64,000 nt of DNA from Nectonema munidae. Taxonomy: Eukaryota > Nematomorpha > Nectonematoida > Nectonematidae. The stretch spans positions 1 to 64,000 of the forward strand of contig JAUIRK010000054.1 in NCBI GenBank assembly GCA_030549495.1, in the 5' to 3' direction. Below the pieces are notes generated by a model that was not told where the DNA came from, did no database searches, and saw only the letters and a program-made list of their open reading frames with translations. Within the stretch, counting starts at the first letter, position 1. The number at the start of each line of letters is the position of its first letter. This document shows, piece by piece, positions 11,431 through 21,285 of this stretch. Both the position numbers and the translations under genes were made by a program.

Positions 11431-13330
11431 ATTTCAAAGCACTTTCCAGCGTGAGCTGATATGCTCGCGTAAGCTTGAGAGTTGGTTAAGGAAGATGCAG
11501 ATGTTGGTAGAGATAGGTTGTCCTAAAAGTAGAAGAGAAAAGCAGATTAGTTTGTTATAGGGTTATCGACGGTGGTGAGAGTTGTTTCAATGGTGTCAAT
11601 GAGGGTTGCTAGGGATTTTAGTAGTGTTGGGTGTAACAGAAGATCTGAGAGTGTTGTTGGAGATCTGTTAAGTAAAGAAAGGCAGCGAAATAGAAAATCT
11701 TGGCGATGATAAGAGAAGATTTGACATGTGAATATGAGGTGGTATGGCGTTTCTATTGTGTCGCATCCGAAACGACAGTATGGATTTTCGCTTACTTTAA
11801 TTCGGAAAAGATATGCTTTGCATGGGCAATGGCCTGATAGCCAACGAATGGTTGAACGAGGTGGTGTAAATTTTTTGTTTTTGAAAGTTGTGTGAATTGT
11901 GCTGATGTGTGGTAAAGAGGAGATTAGTGCATTTTGAGATGAAGATATGGACATCTGCCATTCTTCTAGAGTGGATAAGTGAATGTGTGTTAGAAAGGTT
12001 TTGAGCGGTAGGAGGAATGTGGGAGGTTAGGTGTAAGTTTGAGGCTAAGTAGTCTACGAGGGAGTTTTCTGGTATGTTTAGATGAGCAGGGCACCAACAT
12101 AGGTGTATGTGGAAATGTTTTGTAAGATTGATTAGGGAGGAGGCGAGTTGAAAGGAGGGAAATGGGATGTTGTGTGATAGAGAGAGATCGTGGATTATGT
12201 TTTGTTCATCGGTAAAGAAATGGATGGTAGTAAAGTGGGGAAGGAAGTGGTTAATGTTGTTAGTGATCGTAGTGCAGGCGTGTAAAAGGCTAAAGATTTC
12301 GCATTCGAGGATTGAGAGTAGAGGATTTAATTGGGATCGATGGGTGTAAAAGGGGCTAGTGGAAGAGCCTTTGAAGAAGGCGTAAGCAAAGTAGGTACTT
12401 AGGGACTTCTTTGAGGCGTCTGTGAAGATGCGTAGGGAGGTTGGTGAAGAAGTAGAGCGAAGGTATGAAATTGATTGTTTTGCAAAAAATTTGTTTTTGC
12501 ATATGGATGTTTTGAGAGGGTTTTGTGCAGATGGGTGAGTTAAAAGAGATGGGTGTATCGAGGGATGAACTAGGTAGTTAGCAATATTTGGAGCGTATTT
12601 TGCTAATAGATGTGAGTAGAAAGAATAGGATGGAGTATTGTGGTGGGGTGTGATCGGATGAAATGGGGGAATTAAGTTGTTGTATGTCAAGATGAAGCGC
12701 TTAATAATAGTTTTTTTAAGTTGAAGTTGTAATGGTAGGGTGTTAGTTAGAATTTCTAGGCATTGTGTGGAAGTAGTACGATATGCGTTGGTGATGCAAA
12801 GTAGACAGAGACGGTGTATCTTGTTAAGAAAATGTATGGTTGTGGGGTGTTTTAAGGAGATGCCCCAGGAAAGAATTCCGTATTGAATTACTGGTAGGAT
12901 TAAGGATTTGTATATGTATTTGGTGTGTTTGGGACGGAGGCCCCATTTATAAGAGATAGCGCTTTTAAGTGAAAAAAGGGTGACTGAGAGTTTTTGGTAT
13001 ATTTTTTTTAAAGTGTATTGAAAATTTTAGGTTGGACTGAAGGTTTAGTCCTAGATATTTGATAGTCTTTAATGCAGTTATAGAAGTAGAGGTATTTAAA
13101 TGAAGGGGTAAATGTTCTATGCGTCTGCGTGTAAAGTGAATGAGGTTTGTTTTGCTGGAGTTAAAGAATATCTTATGTGTGTTTGCTCTTTCTTGTAGCC
13201 TTAGTAGAAATGAAGAGGATTTGGTGAGGTTTTCTTGTTGAGAGTTACTGGTGAAGGTGAATAATATGTCGTCTGAAAAACATTGGGAGAAATCAGTGTT
13301 GGTGTGGATTAGATCGAGAATTCGTCTATA
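11399..13330 (-). mobile_element. 5'-truncated LINE B-family copy
   Basis: On the minus strand this holds RT motif QCFSDDILF (about 13275), KYLGLNLQ (about 13050), RNase H (FTDASK about 12425, FFTDEQN about 12200, WCPAHLN about 12090) and the terminal CCHC-like motif (about 11760-11830). The frame changes between about 12690 and 12965 and again near 11900, so it is dead. The 3' end carries the shared terminal motif and a (ACCT)n tail, seen here as (AGGT)n. The 5' truncation falls inside the RT at about 13330; the sequence beyond is unrelated. Confidence 0.85.
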
Positions 13331-13689
13331 GAATATAGTAGAATATTTTCCATTTTTTCTAGAATTTTCTTTTTTCAAATTATCGTAAGTTTTATTGGTT
13401 TTTCTATCCAAAATGTCATACTTTGAATTATAACCCGAATGGGAGAAATATGATTTTTTGCACTACTTGTCAAAATTTTTATCACCTAGAGTCTAGACTG
13501 TGAAAATTTGTAAATGCATCAGGCCAATTATTTTATCTCTAATAATATATCTTTTCATTGAACTGCATGCTGCATGAATATTTCGGGTTTCAGTTATGAT
13601 TTCTCTTTAGAGGGGTTTCAAAAGTATTTTCTTTTAATTAAAAATAATTCTTTTAACTATTTTATTACTTAAAAATTTTCTTTCATGTG

Positions 13690-13990
13690 AAAAGGTGTTA
13701 AGAAATGAGGTTTTTGCTCTTGAGTTACCTTCCTTTTATAATAATTGTATTGATTTAACTCTTTATTTATTTTGGAAAACTATAATATTGATGAATCATT
13801 AGTGCCTTTGAAGACAACAGGTAATGGCAATTGCTTATTTCACTTTGTATCAATAGCACTTTTAATAGTGAAAATTTTGCTATGCTTCGTGTTCGAACTT
13901 TGTATCAATAGCACTTTTTAATAGTGAAAATTTTGCTATGCTTCGTGTACTAACTAAACGTGTATTTAACTTCTATTGAATTAATTTATA
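13690..13990 (+). pseudogene. OTU-protease-like coding relic
   Basis: One frame around 13790-13860 reads PLKTTGNGNCLFHFVSIAL, matching the catalytic-cysteine motif of OTU-family proteases (GDGNCLFHALS-like). After a tandem duplication it continues with NSENFAMLRV, resembling the following OTU segment. Upstream and downstream frames are broken. The 56-bp duplication at 13842-13953 splits it, and the gypsy element lies 300 bp downstream. OTU domains occur both in host deubiquitinases and in several transposon proteins; which source applies here is unknown. Confidence 0.45.
13842..13953. repeat. 56-bp tandem duplication
   Basis: Two adjacent near-identical units start at 13842 and 13898 (CTTTGTATCAATAGCAC). 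They differ by one T in a T run and at the unit end. The duplication disrupts the OTU-like frame. Confidence 0.9.
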
Positions 13991-14296
13991 ATTTCAGTTT
14001 TTATTATAATATTGAGTATGAGAGGTTATGTTGTTTCGATGATTCTATTAACGTTTTTGTAAATTTTTTACTATGCATGCCCTTTCTTCCGTTCTGCGTA
14101 TCCCTTTAGGCATATTGTTCCTCTATATAACTCTCCTGAGGATATAGCACATTTACCTTTAATAAGATATTGTTTCCAATTAATTTTAAATTAAAAAAAA
14201 TTTGTTTGTTTCACATAATATTAAAATTTTATTTATATGTGGCAATTACCAATCCAGTCATGTAAAGGTACCTGACCACTTTGACCCTTTGGTACA

Positions 14297-14526
14297 TGTA
14301 ATAAGTGTTTTCACAAGTTACAATTATCCTTGAGTATCACTGACTGTTTAGGATGCTTTCACATACTTTGTAAATACATCCTGAAGCACCACTAAATGTT
14401 TTTGTATATAATATATATATATATAGTTCACATTGTATATGTTATCTTTGTACCGTAAAGGTTACCTTTTAACGTGTTACTCTTCTTTCAATAAAGTCTA
14501 TTTCCACTACTCCTTACGCCATAACA
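14297..14526 (+). repeat. 5' LTR (230 bp)
   Basis: Starts TGTAATAAG and ends CCATAACA. It contains an AT-repeat TATA region (14404-14425), the probable RNA start (about 14444) and a polyadenylation signal AATAAA (14490-14495). U3 is therefore about 147 bp, with R starting near 14444. Confidence 0.95.
14404..14425 (+). promoter_or_regulatory. LTR TATA region
   Basis: An AT dinucleotide run (TATATAATATATAT) lies 20-40 bp before 14444. A normal TATA-to-start spacing of about 30 bp puts the transcript start at about 14435-14445, where the self-complementary primer string begins. The same run is 9 bp shorter in the 3' LTR. Confidence 0.6.
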
Positions 14527-14527
14527 G

Positions 14528-14543
14528 TTTACGGTACAAAGAT
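14528..14543 (+). other. Putative self-priming primer-binding site
   Basis: One base after the 5' LTR, TTTACGGTACAAAGAT is the exact 16-nt reverse complement of ATCTTTGTACCGTAAA at 14444-14459 in the same LTR (and 18238-18253 in the 3' LTR). A tRNA-type site would start TGG; this does not. The complement begins where the transcript 5' end is predicted. This matches the self-priming layout known from fission-yeast Tf1, in which the RNA 5' end folds back as primer. Confidence 0.75.
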
Positions 14544-14548
14544 CAAAG

Positions 14549-15480
14549 ATGGATAGATTGCTTTTACCAAGCAGGCTCGAAGCAGATGCTTCCGATCCTG
14601 ACTCGTCTACAATTTTCAAGCACTGGAGACGATGCTTTGAAAACTTTTTACAGTCTTTGCAAGCTACTAAAGATTCATCTACCGTCCCTGATAAACTTAG
14701 CTTACTGATTAATTCCATTTAAAGTTCAATCTACAACTACATTGCTGACCACGAACAATATGAAAAAGCTATACTCGCCTTAGAAAGCCTATATATTAAA
14801 CCTGTGAATGTTATTTTCGTTCATCTCCTTTTGAAAAGATCCCAACAATCAGGAGAAAGCTTATATACTTATTTGTCTGCACTTAATGTATTGAGTAAGG
14901 AGTGTGAATTCAAATCAGTTAGTGCTGAGCAGTATCGCTTAGAAGCTGTTAGAGACGCCTTTATAACGGGGCTTGACTCGGTATTTATTAGACAACGCAT
15001 ACTTGAAAGTAAGGTAATAGAACTAGATGAAGTTTTTATCTTAGCCAGATCCCTGGACATTGCACATAAAAATTCACAGGTTTATGAATCTCATAGAGCA
15101 TATATTCATTCAGTTCAAAAATTAGGAAGTGAAGACCCAAAACAAAATACAGTATTTAATAGTAGTGCTTCGGATAATGAAGTATTAAGCAAATCTCACC
15201 GCATCAGTACTCAAAGTACAAGCAACGTATCATTAACTCGTTGTTATTTTTGTGGAAATTCACTTCATCCACGTTATAAATGCCCAGCTAATAACGTTAA
15301 CTGTAAGAATTGTGGCAAATTAGGACACTTTGCAAAAGTTTGCAGATTAAAAGAATTAAGTAAATTGCAGAGTTCACACATATCTTTCTTTGAAAATGTG
15401 AATTCGTCTAGAAGTTTAGACAAAGCAATCTTTGAAATTAGAGTAGATAAGGGTAAACTTAAGGCTTTAATTGACAGCTA
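14549..15480 (+). pseudogene. gypsy gag (nucleocapsid) and start of protease, broken
   Basis: The frame opens at ATG 14549, five bases after the primer site (MDRLLLPSRLEADASD). An in-frame TAA at 14720-14722 is followed by continued gag sequence in the same frame. CCHC motifs CYFCGNSLHPRYKC and CKNCGKLGHFAKVC (about 15241-15345) mark nucleocapsid. The frame ends at 15478-15480 just inside an aspartic-protease-like LIDS, so the Gly after the catalytic Asp-Ser is lost. A single gag-pol frame is likely ancestral, because protease and later pol continue in shifted frames. Confidence 0.85.
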
Positions 15481-18086
15481 AAATAAAAGCTAAGTAGCTC
15501 TAAAGTAGCTAAGAGCTTAGGATTGCAGACCTTTAAATGTTATAGAAAAGTTTCAATGGCTAATTTGTCTCTACAGTCCAACGTCACTGAATTTTGTCTT
15601 CTTAACTTCGAACTTTTAGGACAGCCATATGAAAGTTTTAAATTATGTTACTTGATGACCTATGTAGTGACATAGTTTTAGGAGATGATTTTAAGGGTCA
15701 GCATGATAGAGTTATATTTGAAATGGGAGGAAAGTTACCACCTTTAATCATTTCAACGCTAAACTCACTCAACATTGAACCTCTTAGACTTTTTTCAAAT
15801 GTTTCTAAAAACTGTCGTCCTATAACAACTAGACCTAGGAATTTTTCAAAAAAAGATCAAGAATTTTTAGAAAGAGAAGTAGCTAGGCTTTTAAAGGATG
15901 GTGTCATAGAGCATAGTAATTCCTCTAGGAGAGCACAAGCTGTTATTGTTAATAAAGATAATAAACGTAGAATGTGTGTTGACTATTCTCAAACTATTAA
16001 CAGATATTCACAGCCAGATGCTTACCCTTTGCCACGAATTCACGACCTGGTACAGGAGATATCGAAAAATTCTGTTTTTAGTATGTTAGATTTGAAATCA
16101 GCTTATCATCAAATTCCTTTATCAATTGAGGATAGAGCATATACAGCTTTTCAGGTTAGTAGAGGACTATATCAATTTACTAGAATGCCTTTTGCAATTA
16201 CTAATGGTGTAGCTTGCTTCCAACGTATAATGGACTCATTTATAAAAATTAATCATTTAAAGGGTGTTTATGCTTACTTAGATAATATAACAATAGTTGG
16301 TAAAAATCAACAGGAACATGACAAGCATTATAATGATTTTATGAAAGCCGCGAAAGGTTTCAATATTACATTTAATGAAGAAAAGAGTAAGATTTCTACT
16401 ACTTCTATTAAGTTTTAGGATATTTAATATCACAAAGGAACTTTAGGGTTGACCCTGATAGATTACAGCGTTTAAGAGATTTACCACTTCCTACTGAATT
16501 GAAATCAAAGAAACGTATTGAAGGTTTGTTTTCATATTATTCTTATTGGGTAAAAAATTATTCATATATCAAGGCAGATGCTTTTGATCTCCTAAAAAAA
16601 GATATAGAGGATTCTGTATTGGTAGCCATTGATGAGACATGTCCATTAACAGTGGAAACAGACGCTAGCGTACACAGCATTTCGGGAGTTTTAAGTCAGA
16701 AAGGCAGGCCAGTTGCTTTTTTTTCTAGAAGTTTGCAGAAAAGTGAAAGAGCGCATCACATTGTGGAGAAGGAAGCTTGCGCCATTGTGGAGTCAATCCG
16801 TAGATGGAGCCATTTATTACTTGGCAAACATTTCACACTGATAACTGATCAAAAATCCGTAAAGTTTATGTTCTCCAAAGAAAAGTATTCGAAAGTAAAA
16901 AATGAGAAAATTAATAGATGGAAGGTTGAACTGGCATGTTTCAATTTTGACATAATATACCGTCCAGGAAGCAATAACAAAGTAGCTGACACTCTTTCAC
17001 GTAGCTTCTCGTTGATTGATCAGTCGCAAACATTGGATCTAATTCATAAAGGATTGTGTCATCCAGGTGTTTCAAGAATGGCTCATTTCGTACGTTCCAA
17101 GAATCTTCCCTTTTCAATTGAAGAAATAAAGAAGGTTTTCATACTGCAAAACATGTGCACATCTCAAGCCAAGGTATTTCACACCTCCTAAAACCCATTT
17201 AATCAAAGCAACTCAAGCATGGTAAAGATTATCAATGGATTTTAAAGGGCATTTGCCATCTTGTTCTGGGAAAAGATATTTACTTGTCATAGTAGACGAA
17301 TACTCACGCTATCCATTTGCCTTTGCAACAAAGGATATGTCTGCTGATTCAATTAAAGCATGCTTAACTCAGCTTTTTACTATCTTTGGTTATCCTGCTT
17401 TTGTTCATTCTGATAGAGGAAGCTTCTTCATGTCAAAAGAATTGCAAACTTTTTTGTTCTTCTGTGGTATATGTCAAAGTAGAACTTCAAGTTATAATCC
17501 TCAAGGGAACGGACAAGTGGAACGCTTCAACTCAACTATATGGAAGGCCATAGAGTGCTACTTAAATTCTGAGAATCTGCCAATTTCAAAATGGGAAGAT
17601 GCGGTTCCTTTAGCCTTACACAGCATACGTTCACTTCTTTTAACGGCCACAAACGAGACGCCCCATGAAAGGATGTTTAAGTTTTACCGCCGTACTCTCA
17701 ATGGATACCAACTCCCTACATGGTTGCTATTTTCAAAACAAGCTATTCTGAAAAAAAACTTTAAAGCGTCGAAATATGATCCTGGCATTGAAGTTGTAGA
17801 CTTGATTGAAGTTAATCCGCATTACGCAAAAGTTAAGAACTGTCTTGGTAATGAGCTTACTGTTCCAACTCGCCACTTAGCTCCTTCTGGAAACGAGATT
17901 GGAGAATGCAGTGATGGAGATGATCTTTTGTTGGAACAAACTGAAGTTCAACAACCAGTTAAAGCATTGGAAAACTTTGAATTTTGTGAACCTGAAGAAG
18001 ATGTTCAAGTGCCTAATCAAGAAGTAGAAAACCTACCCAGACGATCACAAAGAATTCGCAAAACCCCGGATAGATTTAAATTTTAA
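15481..18086 (+). pseudogene. gypsy pol: protease remnant, RT, RNase H, integrase
   Basis: Protease-like residues continue to about 15645 in another frame. RT (15645-16418) shows MCVDYSQ, FSMLDLKSAYHQI and MPFAITNG. The catalytic box reads YAYLDN where YxDD is usual, so the second Asp is changed. RNase H (about 16640-16990) has VETDAS, EKEACAI and TDQKSV. The integrase zinc region is cut at about 17190. The integrase core (17235-18086) keeps all three acidic positions: MDFKG, HSDRG and NGQVERFN. Frameshifts occur at about 15481-15645, 16418 and 17191-17235. The stop at 18084-18086 directly precedes the polypurine tract. Confidence 0.88.
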
Positions 18087-18099
18087 AAGAAAGGAAAAA
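18085..18099 (+). other. Polypurine tract
   Basis: AAAAGAAAGGAAAAA immediately precedes the 3' LTR, the normal position for the plus-strand primer of an LTR retrotransposon. Confidence 0.85.
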
Positions 18100-18320
18100 T
18101 GTAATAAGTGTTTTCACAAGTTACAATTATCCTTGAGTATCACTGACTGTTTAGGATGCTTTCACATACTTTGTAAATACATCCTGAAGCACCACTAAAT
18201 GTTTATGTATATATATATAGTTCACATTGTATATGTTATCTTTGTACCGTAAAGGTTACCTTTTAACGTGTTACTCTTCTTTCAATAAAGTCTATTTCCA
18301 CTACTCCTTACGCCATAACA
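18100..18320 (+). repeat. 3' LTR (221 bp)
   Basis: Matches the 5' LTR throughout except for the shorter AT run and one adjacent substitution. It is followed by the GTACA target duplicate. Confidence 0.95.
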
Positions 18321-18325
18321 GTACA

Positions 18326-18990
18326 AAAAATATTTCTATGCATAATGAAAACTATGCGAGTAATATAGTGAATGATTTTCACGTAGTGATGCAACGGATA
18401 AATTTATGAGTGATGAAGATTCGTTGAGTTGCTCATATGATCAATCTTCAAAGATTTTACTTCCTTCAACACCTTCTCCACAATGTAGTGTATTATTTGT
18501 AAATGATAACAATATTATTTCATGCTTATACTTGTAAATTTTATGCCAAACTTGATATTCATTAAAAAATATTCAAAATTTAAAAGAGAATAATTATAAA
18601 TGAAGAATTTATTATTTTCAAAATCCTCCATTTTTTGATAAAGATTTGTATAGTGTAATTACATATGAATATTTGGGTTCATTTCCTCATAACATTCCGC
18701 TTAATAATTTGAAAAGCTCTATTATTTTTGTATAAACTAACCCCAAAACAAAGCGTTTTATTGAAAATCAGTTATTAAATCTTTTTTTATTAAAAGAATA
18801 CTCCTGATTTGAAAATATTGCAAAAGTAACCTTTAATTAAGAAATTGAAATAATTTTACTAAAATTGCTAACATTTTACAAGTTTTGAAATTTCTAATAA
18901 ATGTAAATTAATGCGCTTTTTTTATAGGTTTTTTAAATTGTTTATTTTAATAGTTAGTTAAAAAATGATGGTTTCTTCATGATTTATTTA
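18326..18990. other. No gene recognised; pre-insertion flank of the gypsy element
   Basis: A short frame near 18410-18540 (SCSYDQSSKILLPSTPSPQC) has coding-like composition but no recognised family. It may belong to the same decayed unit as the OTU-like relic upstream of the gypsy insertion. Confidence 0.35.
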
Positions 18991-19039
18991 GAAAATCTTT
19001 CGTGCCAGTGATTAGAAGACAAAGAAAAGTACCCACTAA

Positions 19040-19345
19040 CAAAAGCGTTGCCGCTATTCAGTAGAAGGTAGGTCAAACGCTGTTATCCACCACTCGCCCA
19101 AACTTCTGGGTGGAAAACTCCAGAAAGGCTGGTGGCACTTCTGATTCGTCATCTCCAAAGAAAAATTCTTGTAGATAAATCGTTTTTTGTATTCTTTGCC
19201 CTCCAATGCTTCAAATATTCAGATTCTCTGCTCGCACGGAACAAGTTACCTAAGCTGGGATGTGCGTACAATGAGACCCGATGCAAACTTTCAGAGCAAA
19301 CAGTGATTACTTTTTGGGATCCGGCTCAAATGGCAGCTTTGTAAT
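19040..19345 (+). pseudogene. Possible decayed histone H3 gene
   Basis: Scattered frames resemble histone H3 in collinear order: SGWKTPERLVA near 19108 (like the H3 N-tail STGGKAPRKQLA), LLIRHL then ILV near 19140-19170 (like LLIRKLPFQRLV), FALQ near 19198 (like GALQEASEAYL) and TMRPDANFQ near 19270 (like TIMPKDIQ). Frames shift between blocks, and some of the middle seems missing. A histone-type stem-loop lies 150 bp downstream, farther than usual. Each match is weak; the call rests on their order plus the stem-loop. Confidence 0.3.
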
Positions 19346-19495
19346 ACCGTAAAATGCTAATAAAAACGCAGAAAGTTCCCCATAAAGGGATACACCCAAG
19401 GAGTCAGCACTCAAATGGTGATGACACTTGTACAATATTGCTATTTCTCTGATTTTTTCTCGTGTGTATATTAAACCTTGTATATATAACACCAA

Positions 19496-19511
19496 GGCTC
19501 TTTTTAGAGCC
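19496..19511 (+). terminator. Histone-mRNA-like 3' stem-loop
   Basis: GGCTCTTTTTAGAGCC is a perfect 6-bp stem with a 4-nt T loop, the size and form of the metazoan histone 3' stem-loop. Flanks are CACCAA on the left and GACACAACAA on the right. The usual loop ends in C or A, and no clear purine-rich downstream element was seen. Confidence 0.4.
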
Positions 19512-19866
19512 GACACAACAACTTATTTCGTTATTAATGAAAATAAAGATGAATTGTTTTTATGAATTCCCTTTTATTTAAGTGTTTGAACATCGAAAAA
19601 GTTCGTTACAATGAGTGCCAATACCTCTGCCCAATGGCCGTGTTAGGCAAAAATTTTGAGGGTGCTTCATTGGTGCGATAATTATTGAACTATCAGATGG
19701 ATCTAACTTTTTACCCAAACTCGGTTTTATTTTTTCTTCCATTAAAATTATTAGATAAGAAACTATCATTATAGAATATTTTATTGCATTTTTAGGGTTA
19801 CTGTTATAGCTGCTAAATATATCGTTCAAAATTTAACTAAAAAATCTAGTCTTATACAAATATAAT

Positions 19867-19975
19867 TTGGGCTGATAGGTAGAGGCGTCGCTTACGGATC
19901 CAAAGCCTTTGGGTTCGAATCAGGGCGATGCCATCGACTTATCATAAAAAGTTCATCAGTGCAGATCAAAAAATA
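19867..19975 (+). mobile_element. tRNA-derived SINE (family B)
   Basis: GGTAGAGGCGTCGC resembles a Pol III A box and GGGTTCGAATC (19911-19921) is a good B box, spaced as in a tRNA head. The head ends with CGATGCCATCGAC and no tRNA acceptor stem closes it, so this is a SINE rather than a tRNA gene. A 3' tail of about 40 bp reaches an A-rich stretch. No second copy was seen in the window. Confidence 0.55.
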
Positions 19976-20049
19976 AGGAAAAATAAAAATAGAGTTTGGG
20001 TGAGTCTGGGAGAGTTTGGGTAAAATGTAAGACTTGGGTAAAAAGTAGA

Positions 20050-20205
20050 GACCGTTCGTTAGGTTTGTTTTTAAAAAATTTTTTGTTTTAAAAAATTTTT
20101 TTATAGGGATAAAAAATTTTAAATTTTTTAAAATTTGGAAAAAATTTAAATTTTAAAAAAAAAAAGAAAAAAAAAAAAAAAAAAAATATTTTTTAAAAAA
20201 AAGGG

Positions 20206-20237
<32 letters not shown>

Positions 20238-21131
20238 ATTTTAAAAATAAAATTTTTTTTTTTTAAAAAAAAAAAAAAATTACCCATCCTTATCCCATTT
20301 AGGATTTACTTTTTTATGAAGTATAAAAGATTCATTTGATAAAAAAACAACAGTTAAATTTAAAATTAAGTTTTATTTAAAAAAAATTTAAAAATCTAAA
20401 TATTTCAAACATTAGAGAGCAAAGAATACGAAAAACGATTTTTTTTATTTTTAAAATTAAAACTTAAAAAATATTGAAATTTTTTATTTTTTTTTTTGGT
20501 AAATAGACATTTTATTTATTTATTAAACTCTCTAAAATGACTGCTAAATTTTTTTTAATTAAATTTAATGACATATAGAGTGAAAGTTTTAAATAATTGT
20601 TTACTATAATTTATTTTTTTGGATGTAAAAACTCGAGTTTAGTATATATTCAAATTTTTGTATTGCTATTATTATTAATTTTAATTTATTATTTCAAGTA
20701 GTTTTTATTTTATGTTGCTTTTTGTCCGCGGCTTACTCTGCGGCTAGGGCATTTATTATAAAAAAATTTTAAAGACTATAATTCTTAAAATTACATATTT
20801 TAAAAGAAACTATGCTCTAATATTTATGTAGTAATTATTACATATAAGACGTTTTCTTTTGTATACCTTTCTAACTCTTGCAACCTTTGTAAGAAACTTA
20901 TTTTTATTATTAACACATTTTTTCAACATATCTTCCTTTGATAATTTTTCTTTTTCGTTGTATTTTTAACTTTACATGAGAGACATTTAAATTTTTAAAA
21001 GGATTGCTTACCTTTGACTGTCTTGTGAGACAATTATTTCTATCTTTAGGTTGTATTATTAACTTCGAATTGAAATATTACCATTTTATAGGACAGCTTG
21101 ATCATTATTTCTATTTTTTGGGTTGTACTTG
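20050..21131. other. A/T homopolymer tract and A+T-rich DNA, no gene
   Basis: Positions about 20060-20280 are almost only A and T runs and may be a degraded consensus. The rest is A+T-rich without ORFs, except for the GC-rich hairpin at 20729-20749. Confidence 0.6.
20729..20749 (-). repeat. GC-rich hairpin-forming repeat, copy 2
   Basis: Reverse complement of the 11338-11358 string. Here CCGCGGCTTACTCTGCGG is followed at once by CTAG. A hairpin followed by CTRR is the layout of a Helitron 3' end, but the base after CTAG is G where T is usual, so that identity is only a possibility. Confidence 0.4.
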
Positions 21132-21285
21132 TTAACCCTCATCCGTACACTATAAACTGGACACAGTTCTGGCTGCTACATTTTGTAGTATAGCAAATTC
21201 ACAAACTTATAAAGGTTGACATTTATGATTATAATTTTTTTTGTATTTTTGTAAATATATATATCACATAAAGTTGTACAATGTT

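Larger units (their letters stand above)
14297..18320 (+). mobile_element. Complete Ty3/gypsy LTR retrotransposon
   Basis: Bounded by direct LTRs beginning TG and ending CA, and flanked by a perfect 5-bp target duplication GTACA (14292-14296 and 18321-18325). Internal order is primer site, gag with zinc knuckles, protease remnant, RT, RNase H, integrase, polypurine tract. RT before integrase identifies Ty3/gypsy. The LTRs differ only in an AT-repeat length (9 bp) and one adjacent base, so insertion was recent. The coding region nevertheless has several stops and frameshifts. Confidence 0.95.

Noticed and set aside
19867-19935. tRNA gene
   Set aside because: A- and B-box-like strings are present, but no closing acceptor stem; better explained as a SINE head.
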